Positions 8,637 to 18,384 are shown, numbered from the stretch's first letter. The stretch: 64,000 bases of DNA from Prevotella melaninogenica (GCF_003609775.1 NZ_AP018050.1:930001-994000); one strand, 5' to 3'. Program-made: numbers and translations. The notes: generated from the sequence alone by a model not told the origin.

Positions 8637-9314
8637 CTACTGATTATCAGTAATGTTTTCTTTATCAGTAACCTTCTTGGCCATAGTTGGCACCCAGCCA
8701 TTGAAATCCTTACGGAAGGCAAGGATAATCGTAATGACACCTACTGAAATGCAGGAGTCCGCAAAGTTGAATATAGGTGAGAAGAAGATAAATGACTCAC
8801 CACCCCAGAATGGGAACCAGTCAGGGAATGTACCATGGAAGAGTGGGAAGTAGAACATATCCACCACTTTACCCATTAGTACAGGCGCATATCCTTCTCC
8901 CCATGAAACGAGGGTTGCCGGTGTGGCTCCTTCTATGTAATAGGGTGTAGATGCTGTAAATATCTGACCATAGAAGAGGGAGTCGAAGATATTACCCGCT
9001 GCACCTGCTGTAATCATTGACAATACAATGATATAAGCCATTCTCGCTCCGTGTTTGATACGATTAGCAATATACCAAATAAGGAAACCAATAGCAATTA
9101 TACGGAATATGCTAAGGAAGAGTTTGCTTCCCAATTCCATACCCCATGCCATACCATTGTTCTCGATAAATTGTATTTGGAACCAATCGAAGATATGGAT
9201 AGATTCGCCTAAATTCATATTAAGCTTGACAACAACCTTGATAATCTGGTCTATTAGGATTAATAGAATAATTAGCAAGGTGGCTATCAAGCTTTGTTTT
9301 TTCTGTTTACTCAT
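8637..9314 (-). CDS. lspA: Lipoprotein signal peptidase (signal peptidase II)
   Basis: A 225-aa inner-membrane aspartyl protease that removes signal peptides from prolipoproteins after lipid attachment. Four hydrophobic segments are visible. Family motifs are NNGMAWGMELGSK, AGAAGNIFDSLFYG (first catalytic Asp) and FNFADSCISVG (second catalytic Asp). It is longer than the Proteobacterial enzymes because of a loop of about 45 residues between the two Asp motifs, usual in this phylum. The start codon overlaps the stop of the preceding DksA-like gene by one base. Confidence 0.95.
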   Translation of the reverse strand: MSKQKKQSLIATLLIILLILIDQIIKVVVKLNMNLGESIHIFDWFQIQFIENNGMAWGMELGSKLFLSIFRIIAIGFLIWYIANRIKHGARMAYIIVLSMITAGAAGNIFDSLFYGQIFTASTPYYIEGATPATLVSWGEGYAPVLMGKVVDMFYFPLFHGTFPDWFPFWGGESFIFFSPIFNFADSCISVGVITIILAFRKDFNGWVPTMAKKVTDKENITDNQ

Positions 9315-9697
9315 TAGTGATTTTTATTTGCCATCTTGGATGCTACGCTCAGTGTTGCATGTGGTACTATGCGCAGTCTCTCCTTTGGAATAAGTTCTCC
9401 AGTGATACGATCGATGCCGTAAGTCTTATTGTTGATTCTGACAAGCGCTGCCTGTAGTGCTTGGATAAACTTCTGCTGACGTTGTGCCATCTGTACGAGT
9501 TCTTCCTTAGTTTGGTTAGAACTGCCTTCTTCCAGTGCCTTATATGTTGGTGATGTGTCATTAACGTCGTTTGTATTCTTGTTCATCAGAATCTTCATCG
9601 TTTCATCGTAGTCAGACTTGGCTATTGCCAACTTGTCATTTACTATCGTGCGGAACTCCTCGAGTTCCTCATCGGTATAACGCTTCTTAGTTTCCAT
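9314..9697 (-). CDS. DksA/TraR-like protein lacking zinc-finger cysteines
   Basis: A 127-aa protein with the DksA/TraR layout: an N-terminal coiled coil (KRYTDEELEEFRTIVNDKLAIAK, then QMAQRQQKFIQALQAALVRI) and a C-terminal segment YGIDRITGELIPKERLRIVPHATLS that matches the DksA zinc-finger region. All zinc-binding cysteines are absent (YGID where CG-I-C is usual). DksA proteins bind the RNA polymerase secondary channel with ppGpp; whether this variant does so cannot be read from the sequence. The gene is the first of the lspA run and directly follows ileS. Confidence 0.85.
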   Translation of the reverse strand: METKKRYTDEELEEFRTIVNDKLAIAKSDYDETMKILMNKNTNDVNDTSPTYKALEEGSSNQTKEELVQMAQRQQKFIQALQAALVRINNKTYGIDRITGELIPKERLRIVPHATLSVASKMANKNH

Positions 9698-9761
9698 AAG
9701 GTAAAATTGAATTAGGTTATGAAAGTATTCTATAATATTTTGAGGTTGTTGAAAGCCTGAT

Positions 9762-9793
9762 AATAGGGACGTGTACGAAACACGTCCACTATT
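9762..9793. terminator. Hairpin between ileS and the DksA-like gene
   Basis: An 8-bp perfect GC-rich stem (9767-9774 with 9780-9787) extended by five more pairs around one bulge. The T-run follows on the plus strand only, so it may terminate ileS incompletely or act as a processing site. Confidence 0.5.
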
Positions 9794-9839
9794 GTTTTTG
9801 GCTTATAGGTGTACGAGTTGCACACCCCAACTATTTCAT

Positions 9840-12800
9840 TTAGTTCTTTTTGATTTCTATATGGAGGTTGAATTCATCAAACTCAACATCAGCTCCATTA
9901 TTCTCTGCAAGTGTGATGTCATTAGCAAGAACCTGTGTCTTAATCAGTTCGCCGAACGACTCTACTGCAGCTGCTGCCTCTGCGTGTGGTTCAATAACAA
10001 CAGAGATGCGGTCGGTAATCTCAAGACCAGTTTCCTTACGGAGGTTCTGGATACGATTGATTAACTCACGTGCCATACCCTCACGACGGAGTTCTTCTGT
10101 CAGTTCAACTTCAAGTGCAACAGTCAAGTTACCCTCGTTGCTTACCAACCAGCCTGGGATATCCTCAGAGATGATTTCTACATCTGCTGCCTCAACCTTG
10201 ATTGGCTGACCTTCTAACTCGAAGTTGAATTCGCCTGCAGCTTCCAATGCAGCAATCTCTTCCTGTGAAAGGGCATCCATACGAGCTGCCACCTGCTTCA
10301 TCAGCTTACCGAACTTCTTACCCATGACACGGAAGTTACACTTCACCTTCTTAACAAGGATGCCCTGACTCTCAACGAAAGTAAGGTCTTTAACGTTCAC
10401 CTCGTGCTTGATAAGGTCTGCAACGGCTTCGATATGTTTCTTCTGAGTTGCATCGATAGCAGGAACCATAATCTGTGCCAATGGCTGACGAACCTTGATG
10501 TTCACCTTGCGACGCAGAGCCAAAACCATAGAGGTAATGCGCTGTGCCATATCCATACGTGCTTCAAGGTCAGCATCAATCACAGCCTCGTCAGCTACTG
10601 GCCAACGGTCCAAGTGGATACTCTCTGAGTTTCCACCCAAGTCTGAATAGAGCTGGTCAGCATAGAATGGAGCGAATGGAGCCAACAAACGTGCAACTGT
10701 CATCAGGCAGGTGTACAATGTGTCGTATGCACTCTTCTTGTCAGTACTCATTTCTTTACCCCAGAAACGTTTACGGTTCAAACGAACGTACCAGTTACTA
10801 AGGTCGTTGTTTACGAATGAGTCGATAAGACGACCTGCACGTGTTGGGTCGAAATCCTCTAACTCAGCAGTCACACCCTTGATGAGTGAGTTAAGTTTAG
10901 AGATAATCCAACGGTCAATCTCTGGTGCATCAGCCTTCACAGCCTCACATGTAGTGGCATCATAGCCGTCAACATTTGCATAGAGAGCAAAGAAACTGTA
11001 TGTATTATATAAGGTACCGAAGAACTTACGGCGACACTCGTCAACACCTTCTGGATCGAACTTCAAGTTATCCCATGGTTCGCTGTTCGTCATCATATAG
11101 AAACGTACAGGGTCAGCACCATACTTATTCATCATCTCAAATGGGTTGGTAACGTTACCCACGTGCTTACTCATCTTGTTACCCTTTGCATCGAGCACAA
11201 GACCTGTTGAAATCACGTTCTTAAAGGCAACAGAGTCAAACACCATTGTTGCTATTGCATGGAGTGTGAAGAACCAACCACGCGTCTGGTCAACACCCTC
11301 GTTAATGAAGTCTGCAGGGAAGAATGCTGGTGGAACAGCCGTACCCTCATAGCATGAGTGTACCAACTGGTCACGATATTCAGCCTCAGTCTTACCTGTA
11401 GCCTTCAAACCTTCTGCATTAATCTCACCCTCAAATGGATAGTGAAGCTGAGCGTAAGGCATAGAACCACTATCGAACCAAACGTCAATAAGGTCTGACT
11501 CACGATACATTGGCTTTCCTTCATCATTTACAAGGACGATATCATCAACGTATGGACGGTGAAGATCAATCTTATCATAGTTCTCTTGGCTGAAATCACC
11601 AACAACGAAGCCCACCTCTTTCAGTGGATTCTTCTCCATGATACCCGCAGCAACAGACTTTTCAATCTCGTTGTAAAGTTCCTCTACAGAACCAATACAC
11701 TTCTCGCCACGGTTTTCATCACGCCAAATAGGCAATGGAGTTCCCCAGAAACGTGAACGGCTGAGGTTCCAGTCATTCAAGTTCTCAAGCCAGTTACCGA
11801 AGCGACCAGTACCAGTTGATTCTGGCTGCCAACGGATAGTCTTATTCAACTCTACCATACGTTCCTTCTTAGCAGTGTCCTTGATGAACCAACTATCGAG
11901 AGGGTAGTAGAGGATAGGTTTGTCTGTGCGCCAGCAGTGAGGATAGTTATGTACATGCTTCTGAATATTGAAAGCTGTACCTTCCTGCTTCATCTCCATG
12001 CAGAGAATGATGTTCAAGTCTTCTTCCTTCTCTGAAGCCTTCTTATCCCATACGCCATTAGGATTGAAGCGTGGATCGTAAGAACTCTTTACATAGTCGC
12101 CAGCGTGGTGACCGTATGCCTTTTCGTTTACACAAGCCTTAACAAAGTTCTGGTCTAACTCGTCGATAGTATAGTACTTACCTTGAAGATCAACCATTGG
12201 ACGAGTCTGTCCCTTCTTTGAAATCAGATAGAGAGCAGGGATATTAGCATCCTTTGCCACCTTAGCATCGTCCGCACCGAAGGTAGGAGCAATGTGTACA
12301 ATACCTGTACCATCATCTGTGGTGACGTAATCGCCAAGGATGATACGGAAAGCCTCACTCTCCATCTCCACAAACTTATCACGACCATCTTCACTTGCAA
12401 ACACCTTCTCTGGGTGAACTGCAGCATAGTCGTTCACAAACTTTGGTGCAAAGTCGCCTGTCTGCTCAACTGGTTTAATCCATGGCATAAGCTGCTGATA
12501 GTGCAGACCTTCAAGCTCTGTACCCATCACACGACCTACGATACGATAAGGAACATACTTGTCTCCACGATCGTAGGCAGGTAATTCGCCACCATCGGTA
12601 ATCTCACCTTCTGACTTCAGATAGGCAGCTACACGACTTGCAGCCATAACGAGTGTCAACTTCTCGGCATCGTATGGGTTATAGGTCTCAACAATAACGT
12701 ATTCAATCTTTGGACCAACACAAAGTGCAACGTTTGAAGGCAATGTCCAAGGTGTGGTTGTCCATGCAACAAAGCAAGGCTTACCCCATGTCTCCTTAGG

Positions 12801-13505
12801 TAAATTAGCCTTTTCAGCCAATGCTTTCCAATCCTCTGTAGGGATAGTAAACTGTGCTGTGACAGTAGTATCCTTTACATCACGATAGCAACCCGGCTGA
12901 TTAAGCTCGTGGCTTGACAGACCAGTACCTGCAGCTGGTGAGTAAGGTTGGATGGTGTAACCCTTATAGAGCAAGCCCTTGTTGTAGAGCTGCTTGAGAA
13001 GCCACCACAATGTTTCAATGTATTTATTATCGTATGTAATGTAAGGGTGCTCCATATCAACGAAGTAACCCATCTCCTCAGTCAACTGCTGCCATTCAGC
13101 AGTAAACTTCATTACGTTCTCACGACACTTATGATTATATTCCTCTGTTGAGATATACTTGTCAGATGCATGGTTGTCGATATCCTTCTTTGTGATACCC
13201 AACTCTTTCTCAATACCTAACTCAACAGGCAATCCGTGAGTGTCCCAACCCGCCTTGCGATGCACTTGGAAACCTTGCATAGTCTTGTAGCGGTTGAAAG
13301 TATCCTTAATGGCACGTGCCAATACATGGTGAATACCGGGATGACCATTAGCTGATGGAGGTCCCTCGAAGAAGATGAACTGTGGTTCGCCCTCACGCTC
13401 ATCAATACTCTTGTGGAAGATATCTTTCTTCTTCCACGCTTTCAATATTTCCTGATTTGTGCTAACAAGGTCAAGTCCCTTGTGCTCGGCGAATTTCTTT
13501 GCCAT
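9840..13505 (-). CDS. ileS: Isoleucyl-tRNA synthetase
   Basis: A 1221-aa class I aminoacyl-tRNA synthetase that charges tRNA-Ile. The HIGH-type signature is SANGHPGIHHVLARAIKD (residues about 51-68) and the KMSKS loop is GNKMSKHVGN. The editing domain is present between them (WTTTPWTLPSNVA, DDGTGIVHIAPTFGADD). The C-terminal extension is long and lacks the paired Cys zinc motif of the classical bacterial enzyme, so it looks like the eukaryote-like type 2 IleRS; that group includes mupirocin-tolerant enzymes, but resistance here is only an inference. A TATCTTTG element on the reverse strand at 13542-13549 is a likely promoter. The lspA gene block follows. Confidence 0.96.
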   Translation of the reverse strand: MAKKFAEHKGLDLVSTNQEILKAWKKKDIFHKSIDEREGEPQFIFFEGPPSANGHPGIHHVLARAIKDTFNRYKTMQGFQVHRKAGWDTHGLPVELGIEKELGITKKDIDNHASDKYISTEEYNHKCRENVMKFTAEWQQLTEEMGYFVDMEHPYITYDNKYIETLWWLLKQLYNKGLLYKGYTIQPYSPAAGTGLSSHELNQPGCYRDVKDTTVTAQFTIPTEDWKALAEKANLPKETWGKPCFVAWTTTPWTLPSNVALCVGPKIEYVIVETYNPYDAEKLTLVMAASRVAAYLKSEGEITDGGELPAYDRGDKYVPYRIVGRVMGTELEGLHYQQLMPWIKPVEQTGDFAPKFVNDYAAVHPEKVFASEDGRDKFVEMESEAFRIILGDYVTTDDGTGIVHIAPTFGADDAKVAKDANIPALYLISKKGQTRPMVDLQGKYYTIDELDQNFVKACVNEKAYGHHAGDYVKSSYDPRFNPNGVWDKKASEKEEDLNIILCMEMKQEGTAFNIQKHVHNYPHCWRTDKPILYYPLDSWFIKDTAKKERMVELNKTIRWQPESTGTGRFGNWLENLNDWNLSRSRFWGTPLPIWRDENRGEKCIGSVEELYNEIEKSVAAGIMEKNPLKEVGFVVGDFSQENYDKIDLHRPYVDDIVLVNDEGKPMYRESDLIDVWFDSGSMPYAQLHYPFEGEINAEGLKATGKTEAEYRDQLVHSCYEGTAVPPAFFPADFINEGVDQTRGWFFTLHAIATMVFDSVAFKNVISTGLVLDAKGNKMSKHVGNVTNPFEMMNKYGADPVRFYMMTNSEPWDNLKFDPEGVDECRRKFFGTLYNTYSFFALYANVDGYDATTCEAVKADAPEIDRWIISKLNSLIKGVTAELEDFDPTRAGRLIDSFVNNDLSNWYVRLNRKRFWGKEMSTDKKSAYDTLYTCLMTVARLLAPFAPFYADQLYSDLGGNSESIHLDRWPVADEAVIDADLEARMDMAQRITSMVLALRRKVNIKVRQPLAQIMVPAIDATQKKHIEAVADLIKHEVNVKDLTFVESQGILVKKVKCNFRVMGKKFGKLMKQVAARMDALSQEEIAALEAAGEFNFELEGQPIKVEAADVEIISEDIPGWLVSNEGNLTVALEVELTEELRREGMARELINRIQNLRKETGLEITDRISVVIEPHAEAAAAVESFGELIKTQVLANDITLAENNGADVEFDEFNLHIEIKKN

Positions 13506-13541
13506 ATTATCTAATTGTTTTGCTTATTTTCTAAATACCTG

Positions 13542-13549
13542 CAAAGATA
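13542..13549 (-). promoter_or_regulatory. ileS -7 promoter element
   Basis: Reverse-strand TATCTTTG, an exact TAnnTTTG match about 36 nt upstream of the ileS start. Confidence 0.5.
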
Positions 13550-13846
13550 CAAATAACAACTGAAACTACCAAACTTTTTATTATATGAAAGACAATGCAC
13601 TTTCTTTCATGCAAAGTATCAGTAGTTGGTCTGTTTATTGTGTCATTATTTCTCCGTTTGTAAGGATATTTTCTATTTATTAATCTGCAAACTCTTTACA
13701 TATAATAAGGTGTAGAGTAATATTGTGTATTATGGAACAGAATGCGCATGGCTGTTAACTATATATACCATTATAGTATTTGTTGACAGAATAAGCTACA
13801 TTTAACAAAAATATTGGAAAAAGTTTTATAATTACAAATTAATTAT

Positions 13847-14078
13847 TATCTTTGCACTCAATAATGCGGTCTATAGGTGTATTTATATTTCATAAGTCCT
13901 ATTTGATAGATAAATATGTTGAATATAAAGATGTTGTGTAAGGTTTTATCTTCATTAAACACCTATTGCTATTGGACTATAAGTAATAGAACGATACAAG
14001 ATCTCTATTTAACACCAACTAAAAAACAAATAACAGATAATAACTAAATATTAACTTATTATAAATGTAACTTTAATT
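13847..14078 (+). promoter_or_regulatory. Promoter and long leader of the secreted 740-aa protein
   Basis: TATCTTTG at 13847-13854 matches the Bacteroidota -7 element. The leader to the ATG is about 215 nt. It holds an 8-bp inverted repeat (13873-13880 with 13959-13966) and a second, weaker complementary pair interleaved with it, so the leader may fold; no known riboswitch class is recognisable. The remaining gap 13550-13846 shows only AT-rich sequence. Confidence 0.55.
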
Positions 14079-16301
14079 ATGAGTAGAAAATCAGGAGTGT
14101 TTTTAATGCTTGTTCTGACAGTTCTGTTGTCTTCCATTTCTATAAATGTAAAGGCACAAGGTCAGGATGCTAATTACCAGTGGATTGGTAATGATATCTC
14201 AACGGTCATTGGGAATTCAAATGCAGACATGAACAAAGTTTATTTGTATAATGTCGGTACTGGTAAGTATTTGAATGTAGGTGATGTTTGGGGTACCGCT
14301 ATTAATGCCTACAATGTTGGTTTGGAGTTGAAATTGAACAGTGTAGGAACTGATACCTATACTATTCAGGGTGCGTTGACAACTACAGATGGAAACTTTT
14401 TGGGTTTCCCTTATGTTAGTTCTGCTGACAATAATGCTGACAAGCAGTCAAGCTGGGATCGTGTATTCTGTGATCGTAAGACGGATAATGCAAATGTAAA
14501 ATGGATTATCAAAAGGGCAAGTAGTTATAGTGCAACAAATAATAAGACTTATACACTGTGCTGTGATAATAGTACTGATCAAAATGGGCATGAACAGCCT
14601 GATATTGTAAAGGGTGTGCGTTATCTTGTTGTAAAGTCTGGTGCTTCAAACTCTAATCGTGTTTTGTATGACTATCCTACAGCAGATCCTTCAGCTGTTG
14701 GTAATACAAATGGTGAATGGAAATTTGTAACACTTGATGATTTGAAAAAAGCCTTTAAAGGTCAGTTTGCTTCTGCTGAGGCTCCAGCTGATGCAACCTT
14801 CTTGATGTCTGATCCTGACTTTGTTAGAAGTCATAGTGGTATTACTAACTGGACGGTAACAGGTTTCTTGTCAGCAGAAGAAAAGGATAATTCTAATAAG
14901 AATATTTATGCTTTTAATGTGAAGGCTCCAAATACCTATTATGTCGGTGTGGGTCAATTTAATGGTTGGCCAGACAAGTATACAAGAGTTTATGGTAGCT
15001 ACTGGAATGCTTCTATAAGAAATCTTGGTAATAATACGAATGCAAATGGTACTGTCAGTCAGAAAGTAACTACTCTTAAGAAGGGTTGGTATAAGGTTTC
15101 ATGTGATGGTTTCTTTAGCCCTGGTACTGGAAGCGGTATGAAAGCAAGTCTGTTTGCTAATGTTGATGGCATAACAGATGGTCGTTCAAATGTTTCTGCT
15201 ATGTTAAATGTTTTTGGTAATGAATTTACATATGACCAAACTGACTTGACAAAGATTTATAAAACAGCTGATGCTAATGCTGGAACAGAAAGTCCATACG
15301 TAAAGGCAGCTAAGCTTTTTGAAACGGGTAAGTATAATAATTCTATCCTTGTTTATGTGCCAGCTGATGGTGCTAAGTTAAATGTTGGTATTAAGGTTGA
15401 GGATTCTTATAAGCCACTTGACTGGACTGTTTTCGACAATTTCCAGTTGAAGTATTGTGGTGATAACGATATGATTTTGGATGAGAGTCAGGCTTCTATT
15501 GCTTATCTTAATAAGCAGGGCTTACAGACTACAAATGCTTACACACTTATTCTTAAGCGTACGCTTACACCAGGCCAGTGGGCATCTATCACACTTCCTG
15601 TAAACCTAACTGCAGCTCAGTTTAAGACTGCTTTTGGTGACCAGGCTAAGTTGTCTACTTTTGAAGGTCAGGATAATGCGTTGAAGTTGCGTCTTAGATT
15701 TAAGACAGTTGACCTCTCTAATGATAATGCTGTTGTTTTGAAGGCAAATACGCTTTACATCATGAAGACCACGCGTGCTGCAACAGTAGCAACTGGCTCA
15801 TATGAGAAAACGTTGTCAGATAATAGTAAGCTAACTATCTCAGCACCTTATTATACAATCAATAACGTAGTACCTGTTAATCTCACTCCTTCTGAGACAT
15901 TCAAGGAGGCTGCAAAGGCTTCGTCTACAGTGAATGGAACTGTTCAGTTCTGTGGCTCATTTGTTACTAAAACTGCCTTTATTCCAGCTCTGTCTTATGT
16001 GATTGGTGCAAAAGACGGAAAGTGGTATTACACAAACAAAGCTCTCAATGTTAAGGGTTTCAGAAGCTGGATAGAAATTAACAGTGCTGCTCCTGCTAAG
16101 GGTCTCTCTATCTTTGTTGATGATGAGGATGTTACTGGAGTTGTAACTGGAATTGAAGGGGTAGTAGCAGCAGAGCGTATCTCTGCCAAGACTCCTGTTT
16201 ACAACCTCCAGGGACAGAAGGTTGCTGAGAATGATTCTCAGTTGAACACATTGCCAGCAGGCGTTTATATTGTAAATAACAAAAAGGTACTCGTTAAGTA
16301 A
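14079..16301 (+). CDS. Large secreted protein with type IX-like C-terminal sorting tail
   Basis: A 740-aa exported protein. Residues 1-27 form a signal peptide ending NVKAQG. The region about 50-200 (KVYLYNVGTGKYLNVGD, then LGFPYVSSADN) resembles the ricin-like or carbohydrate-binding modules common in Prevotella surface proteins. The middle part is rich in Asn, Thr and Gly and beta-prone. The end (TPVYNLQGQKVAENDSQL followed by LPAGVYIVNNKKVLVK) is the typical type IX (Por) secretion sorting domain. No catalytic motif is visible. A small gene follows after 8 nt and is probably co-transcribed. The ligand is unknown; adhesion or glycan binding is a guess from the module type. Confidence 0.85.
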   Translation: MSRKSGVFLMLVLTVLLSSISINVKAQGQDANYQWIGNDISTVIGNSNADMNKVYLYNVGTGKYLNVGDVWGTAINAYNVGLELKLNSVGTDTYTIQGALTTTDGNFLGFPYVSSADNNADKQSSWDRVFCDRKTDNANVKWIIKRASSYSATNNKTYTLCCDNSTDQNGHEQPDIVKGVRYLVVKSGASNSNRVLYDYPTADPSAVGNTNGEWKFVTLDDLKKAFKGQFASAEAPADATFLMSDPDFVRSHSGITNWTVTGFLSAEEKDNSNKNIYAFNVKAPNTYYVGVGQFNGWPDKYTRVYGSYWNASIRNLGNNTNANGTVSQKVTTLKKGWYKVSCDGFFSPGTGSGMKASLFANVDGITDGRSNVSAMLNVFGNEFTYDQTDLTKIYKTADANAGTESPYVKAAKLFETGKYNNSILVYVPADGAKLNVGIKVEDSYKPLDWTVFDNFQLKYCGDNDMILDESQASIAYLNKQGLQTTNAYTLILKRTLTPGQWASITLPVNLTAAQFKTAFGDQAKLSTFEGQDNALKLRLRFKTVDLSNDNAVVLKANTLYIMKTTRAATVATGSYEKTLSDNSKLTISAPYYTINNVVPVNLTPSETFKEAAKASSTVNGTVQFCGSFVTKTAFIPALSYVIGAKDGKWYYTNKALNVKGFRSWIEINSAAPAKGLSIFVDDEDVTGVVTGIEGVVAAERISAKTPVYNLQGQKVAENDSQLNTLPAGVYIVNNKKVLVK

Positions 16302-16309
16302 TTATAGTC

Positions 16310-16528
16310 ATGAAGAAAGAATATATAAAGCCTACTACTGTAGAGAGTTCTGTATTAGCAGATGAGATTATGTTGTCTCCTTTCTCAAAGATTGATAACT
16401 CTGGTAATAATGGCAGTGATGGTGATATGTTTAAACCTATCGAAGGCAATCCAGAGGACGACGAGGTAGGCGCTAAACCAGAAATTCCACTTTGGGAAGT
16501 ATTCCAGTCTAACGTGTGGGATGACTAA
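16310..16528 (+). CDS. Small acidic protein of the MKKxYxKP type, 72 aa
   Basis: A 72-aa protein starting MKKEYIKPTTVESSVLADE, a start pattern shared by many short uncharacterised Prevotella and Bacteroides proteins. The rest is acidic and rich in Gly, Asn, Asp and Pro (NSGNNGSDGD, EGNPEDDEVG) and ends in VFQSNVWDD. There is no signal peptide or membrane segment. It begins 8 nt after the secreted protein gene and is followed by a strong terminator, so the two form a transcription unit. I do not recognise a function; a precursor peptide or a partner of the exported protein are open possibilities. Confidence 0.7.
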   Translation: MKKEYIKPTTVESSVLADEIMLSPFSKIDNSGNNGSDGDMFKPIEGNPEDDEVGAKPEIPLWEVFQSNVWDD

Positions 16529-16613
16529 TAGACGTATGGATTACGACAGCATAGAAGGATGTCTTAGTAGATATTTTCTTTAGTGTGCTGTTGCTGTTAG
16601 CCATTAAAAAAGT

Positions 16614-16657
16614 GAGGGGCGATATCAAATTTATTTTGATATTGCCTCTTTTTTTGT
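16614..16657 (+). terminator. Terminator of the secreted-protein unit
   Basis: Stem formed by GAGGGGCGATATCAAA and the matching TTTTGATATTGCCTC, followed by eight or more T residues. Confidence 0.9.
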
Positions 16658-17527
16658 TCTTATTGCTTTGACTTAATTTTGTTGTTAATCAGTTTGGGAC
16701 TTTGACCTTTGATGTTTGATATTTATATTTTCTTTTACTTTTTATTTTATCATAATCTATGAAGTATTCTCCGTGTCTACCATAGCTTTGTATTTAGTAG
16801 TTCTCCATTCATTCTGTGACTCTGTGTGACATATCGTTAAAGTCCAAAACTCACATGGTAAACCTTGTTTCTCTATTTTTCTGAAGATTCTTAATTTATG
16901 TTTACTATCTTGTATGAATCTTTTTTGTAAATAAAATTCATACATTTAATCTTTATTGATGCTCAATTGGAGTTGAATTAACGCCCTTTAGGCTTGCTAA
17001 AGATGCCCTTTTGAAGTCTTATTAACGCCCTTTTAAACGCTAATTAGGCACCTCTTACAGCGCTGTTATGGAACTATTTGATTTAGTGATAGTTACAACT
17101 GCAAGCGAATAGCTCTTTTTTTGAGTAAAAAGGTGTGCTATAGAGATGAATTTTGTGTAGTTTTTTCAGCGTCTTTCGTTGTCTGTTGAGACCTCTTGAA
17201 ACAAATAACGGATGCACAATCGTGCATCCGCATTAACTTTACTGAGAACTATAATAAAGTCACAGTTTATTTTTCTTTATTTATCTCCGTTGAGCTTGTG
17301 GTGAAACTTTGCTGATAATGCCTTGTTTTAGGCTATCTTTTTTTGTAGCTATAGCCACAAGTAACGTTGATAATTCTTTATGATTAATGTCTTTTTATAA
17401 TGTTTTTGTATTATAAATGGGTATGGATAGCCCTGTCATTTCTTCTACAACTCAGCTCCACTTACCAACCTTATTCATGGTTTTACCATTGGTTACACCA
17501 CGCTTAGTGTATTTTGAGACGGGGACT
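16658..17527. other. Gene-poor convergent intergenic region
   Basis: No supported gene. It holds a decayed heptamer track (TTTG at 16701, 16708, 16715), the 22-nt periodic array at 16960-17060, and a perfect 9-bp hairpin at 17209-17230 (CGGATGCAC with GTGCATCCG, loop AATC) with no clear T-run. The stretch 17231-17527 is AT-rich with nothing recognisable. Confidence 0.6.
16960..17060 (+). repeat. 22-nt periodic intergenic array, family 2, locus A
   Basis: Degenerate units with a 22-nt period, for example GATGCCCTTTTGAAGTCTTA then ACGCCCTTTTAAACGCTAAT. This is the most diverged of the three copies; related sequence continues to about 17105. Confidence 0.75.
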
Positions 17528-17959
17528 TTAGTTCAGTTCCTCTTTTTCGTTCATTGTCTCAAGGCAGTGAGGACAGATTCCTTTATAGTAAAGCTGTGTG
17601 TCATCAATTCTAAAGCCCTTGCCAATTTCGCCAGTATAGCGTGGCATTTCCATTGCCTCAAAGTCATAAACCTTCTCACAACGCTTGCAGAAGAAGTGTG
17701 CATGTGGCTCGGTAATACCGTCGTAGCATACGCGATGATCATCAATGGTAATCATTGATGCTGCTCCGTGCTCTGACAACATTCTCAATGTGTTATAAAC
17801 TGTTGTACGGCTCACCGTTGGAAGTTGTTTCTTCAATGCAAGGAAAACCTCCTCCACTGTAGGGTGGGTGTGGTGAGTAGCGAGATACTTCATGATTGCT
17901 ACACGCTGTATAGATGGGCGAATACCTAATGCTATTAATTTGTTATATACTGAATCCAC
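17528..17959 (-). CDS. Fur/PerR family transcriptional regulator
   Basis: A 143-aa metal-dependent repressor. The N-terminal winged helix spans about residues 1-75 (TVEEVFLALKKQLPTVSRTTVYNTLRML). Two CxxC structural zinc pairs are visible: C91/C94 (CKRC) and C129/C132 (CPHC). The regulatory site region includes HAHFF (H86, H88) and D73/D74. The short length and both zinc pairs fit the PerR (peroxide) side of the family better than iron-sensing Fur, but that is inference. The gene is monocistronic; a TACCTTTG element at 18055-18062 on the reverse strand is its likely promoter. Confidence 0.92.
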   Translation of the reverse strand: MDSVYNKLIALGIRPSIQRVAIMKYLATHHTHPTVEEVFLALKKQLPTVSRTTVYNTLRMLSEHGAASMITIDDHRVCYDGITEPHAHFFCKRCEKVYDFEAMEMPRYTGEIGKGFRIDDTQLYYKGICPHCLETMNEKEELN

Positions 17960-18054
17960 TGTTGTCTACCTTTTTATCAATTTATACTAAATATATTTCC
18001 ACTAATCATAATAAATCACCCGAATTAAAGCGAATGATTGATAGAATATCACTG

Positions 18055-18062
18055 CAAAGGTA
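18055..18062 (-). promoter_or_regulatory. -7 promoter element of the Fur/PerR gene
   Basis: Reverse-strand TACCTTTG about 95 nt upstream of the start. Confidence 0.45.
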
Positions 18063-18118
18063 CGAATTTTGTGTAAAACTGACAAATATTATGTTGGAAA
18101 AACTACAGATATTGTAGG

Positions 18119-18360
18119 AGTAGACGAGTGAACATGTAGACGAGTGAACGAATTGCTTGTGAGAAAGACAGGGTAACATAGTAGTTTGATAAGAGAACAG
18201 TTTGCTCAGAGAAAGACACAGTAACAGAGGAACGATGGAGGAATAATAACATAATGAGTAACTTATCCACTTCTTAATTTGTATGCAATAAAGAGTGTTC
18301 TTATGTTACTTTGTCTTCTTTACAAGCAACTTGTTCACTTGTCATCTTTTTACTTGTGTG
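18119..18360. repeat. ACAAGT-type short repeats, both orientations
   Basis: Between the divergent Fur/PerR and flavin reductase genes. Forward copies (TAGACGAGTGAAC twice, followed by AATTGCTTGTGAG) at 18121-18165 and a reverse copy (ACAAGCAACTTGTTCACTTG) at 18322-18341. They are related to the 48-bp repeats at 18964 and 19478. No gene is visible in 17960-18435. Confidence 0.65.
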
Positions 18361-18384
18361 CTTTGTTAGAACGGATAAAAGTGT

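Noticed and set aside
17209..17230. Perfect 9-bp hairpin as terminator of the Fur/PerR gene
   Set aside because: It is about 300 nt from the stop and lacks a clear T-run; kept only as a note in the intergenic entry.
17400..17527. Possible remnant of a protein-coding gene downstream of the Fur/PerR gene
   Set aside because: A short open stretch on the reverse strand exists, but it has no start, no recognisable family and ends after about 25 codons.
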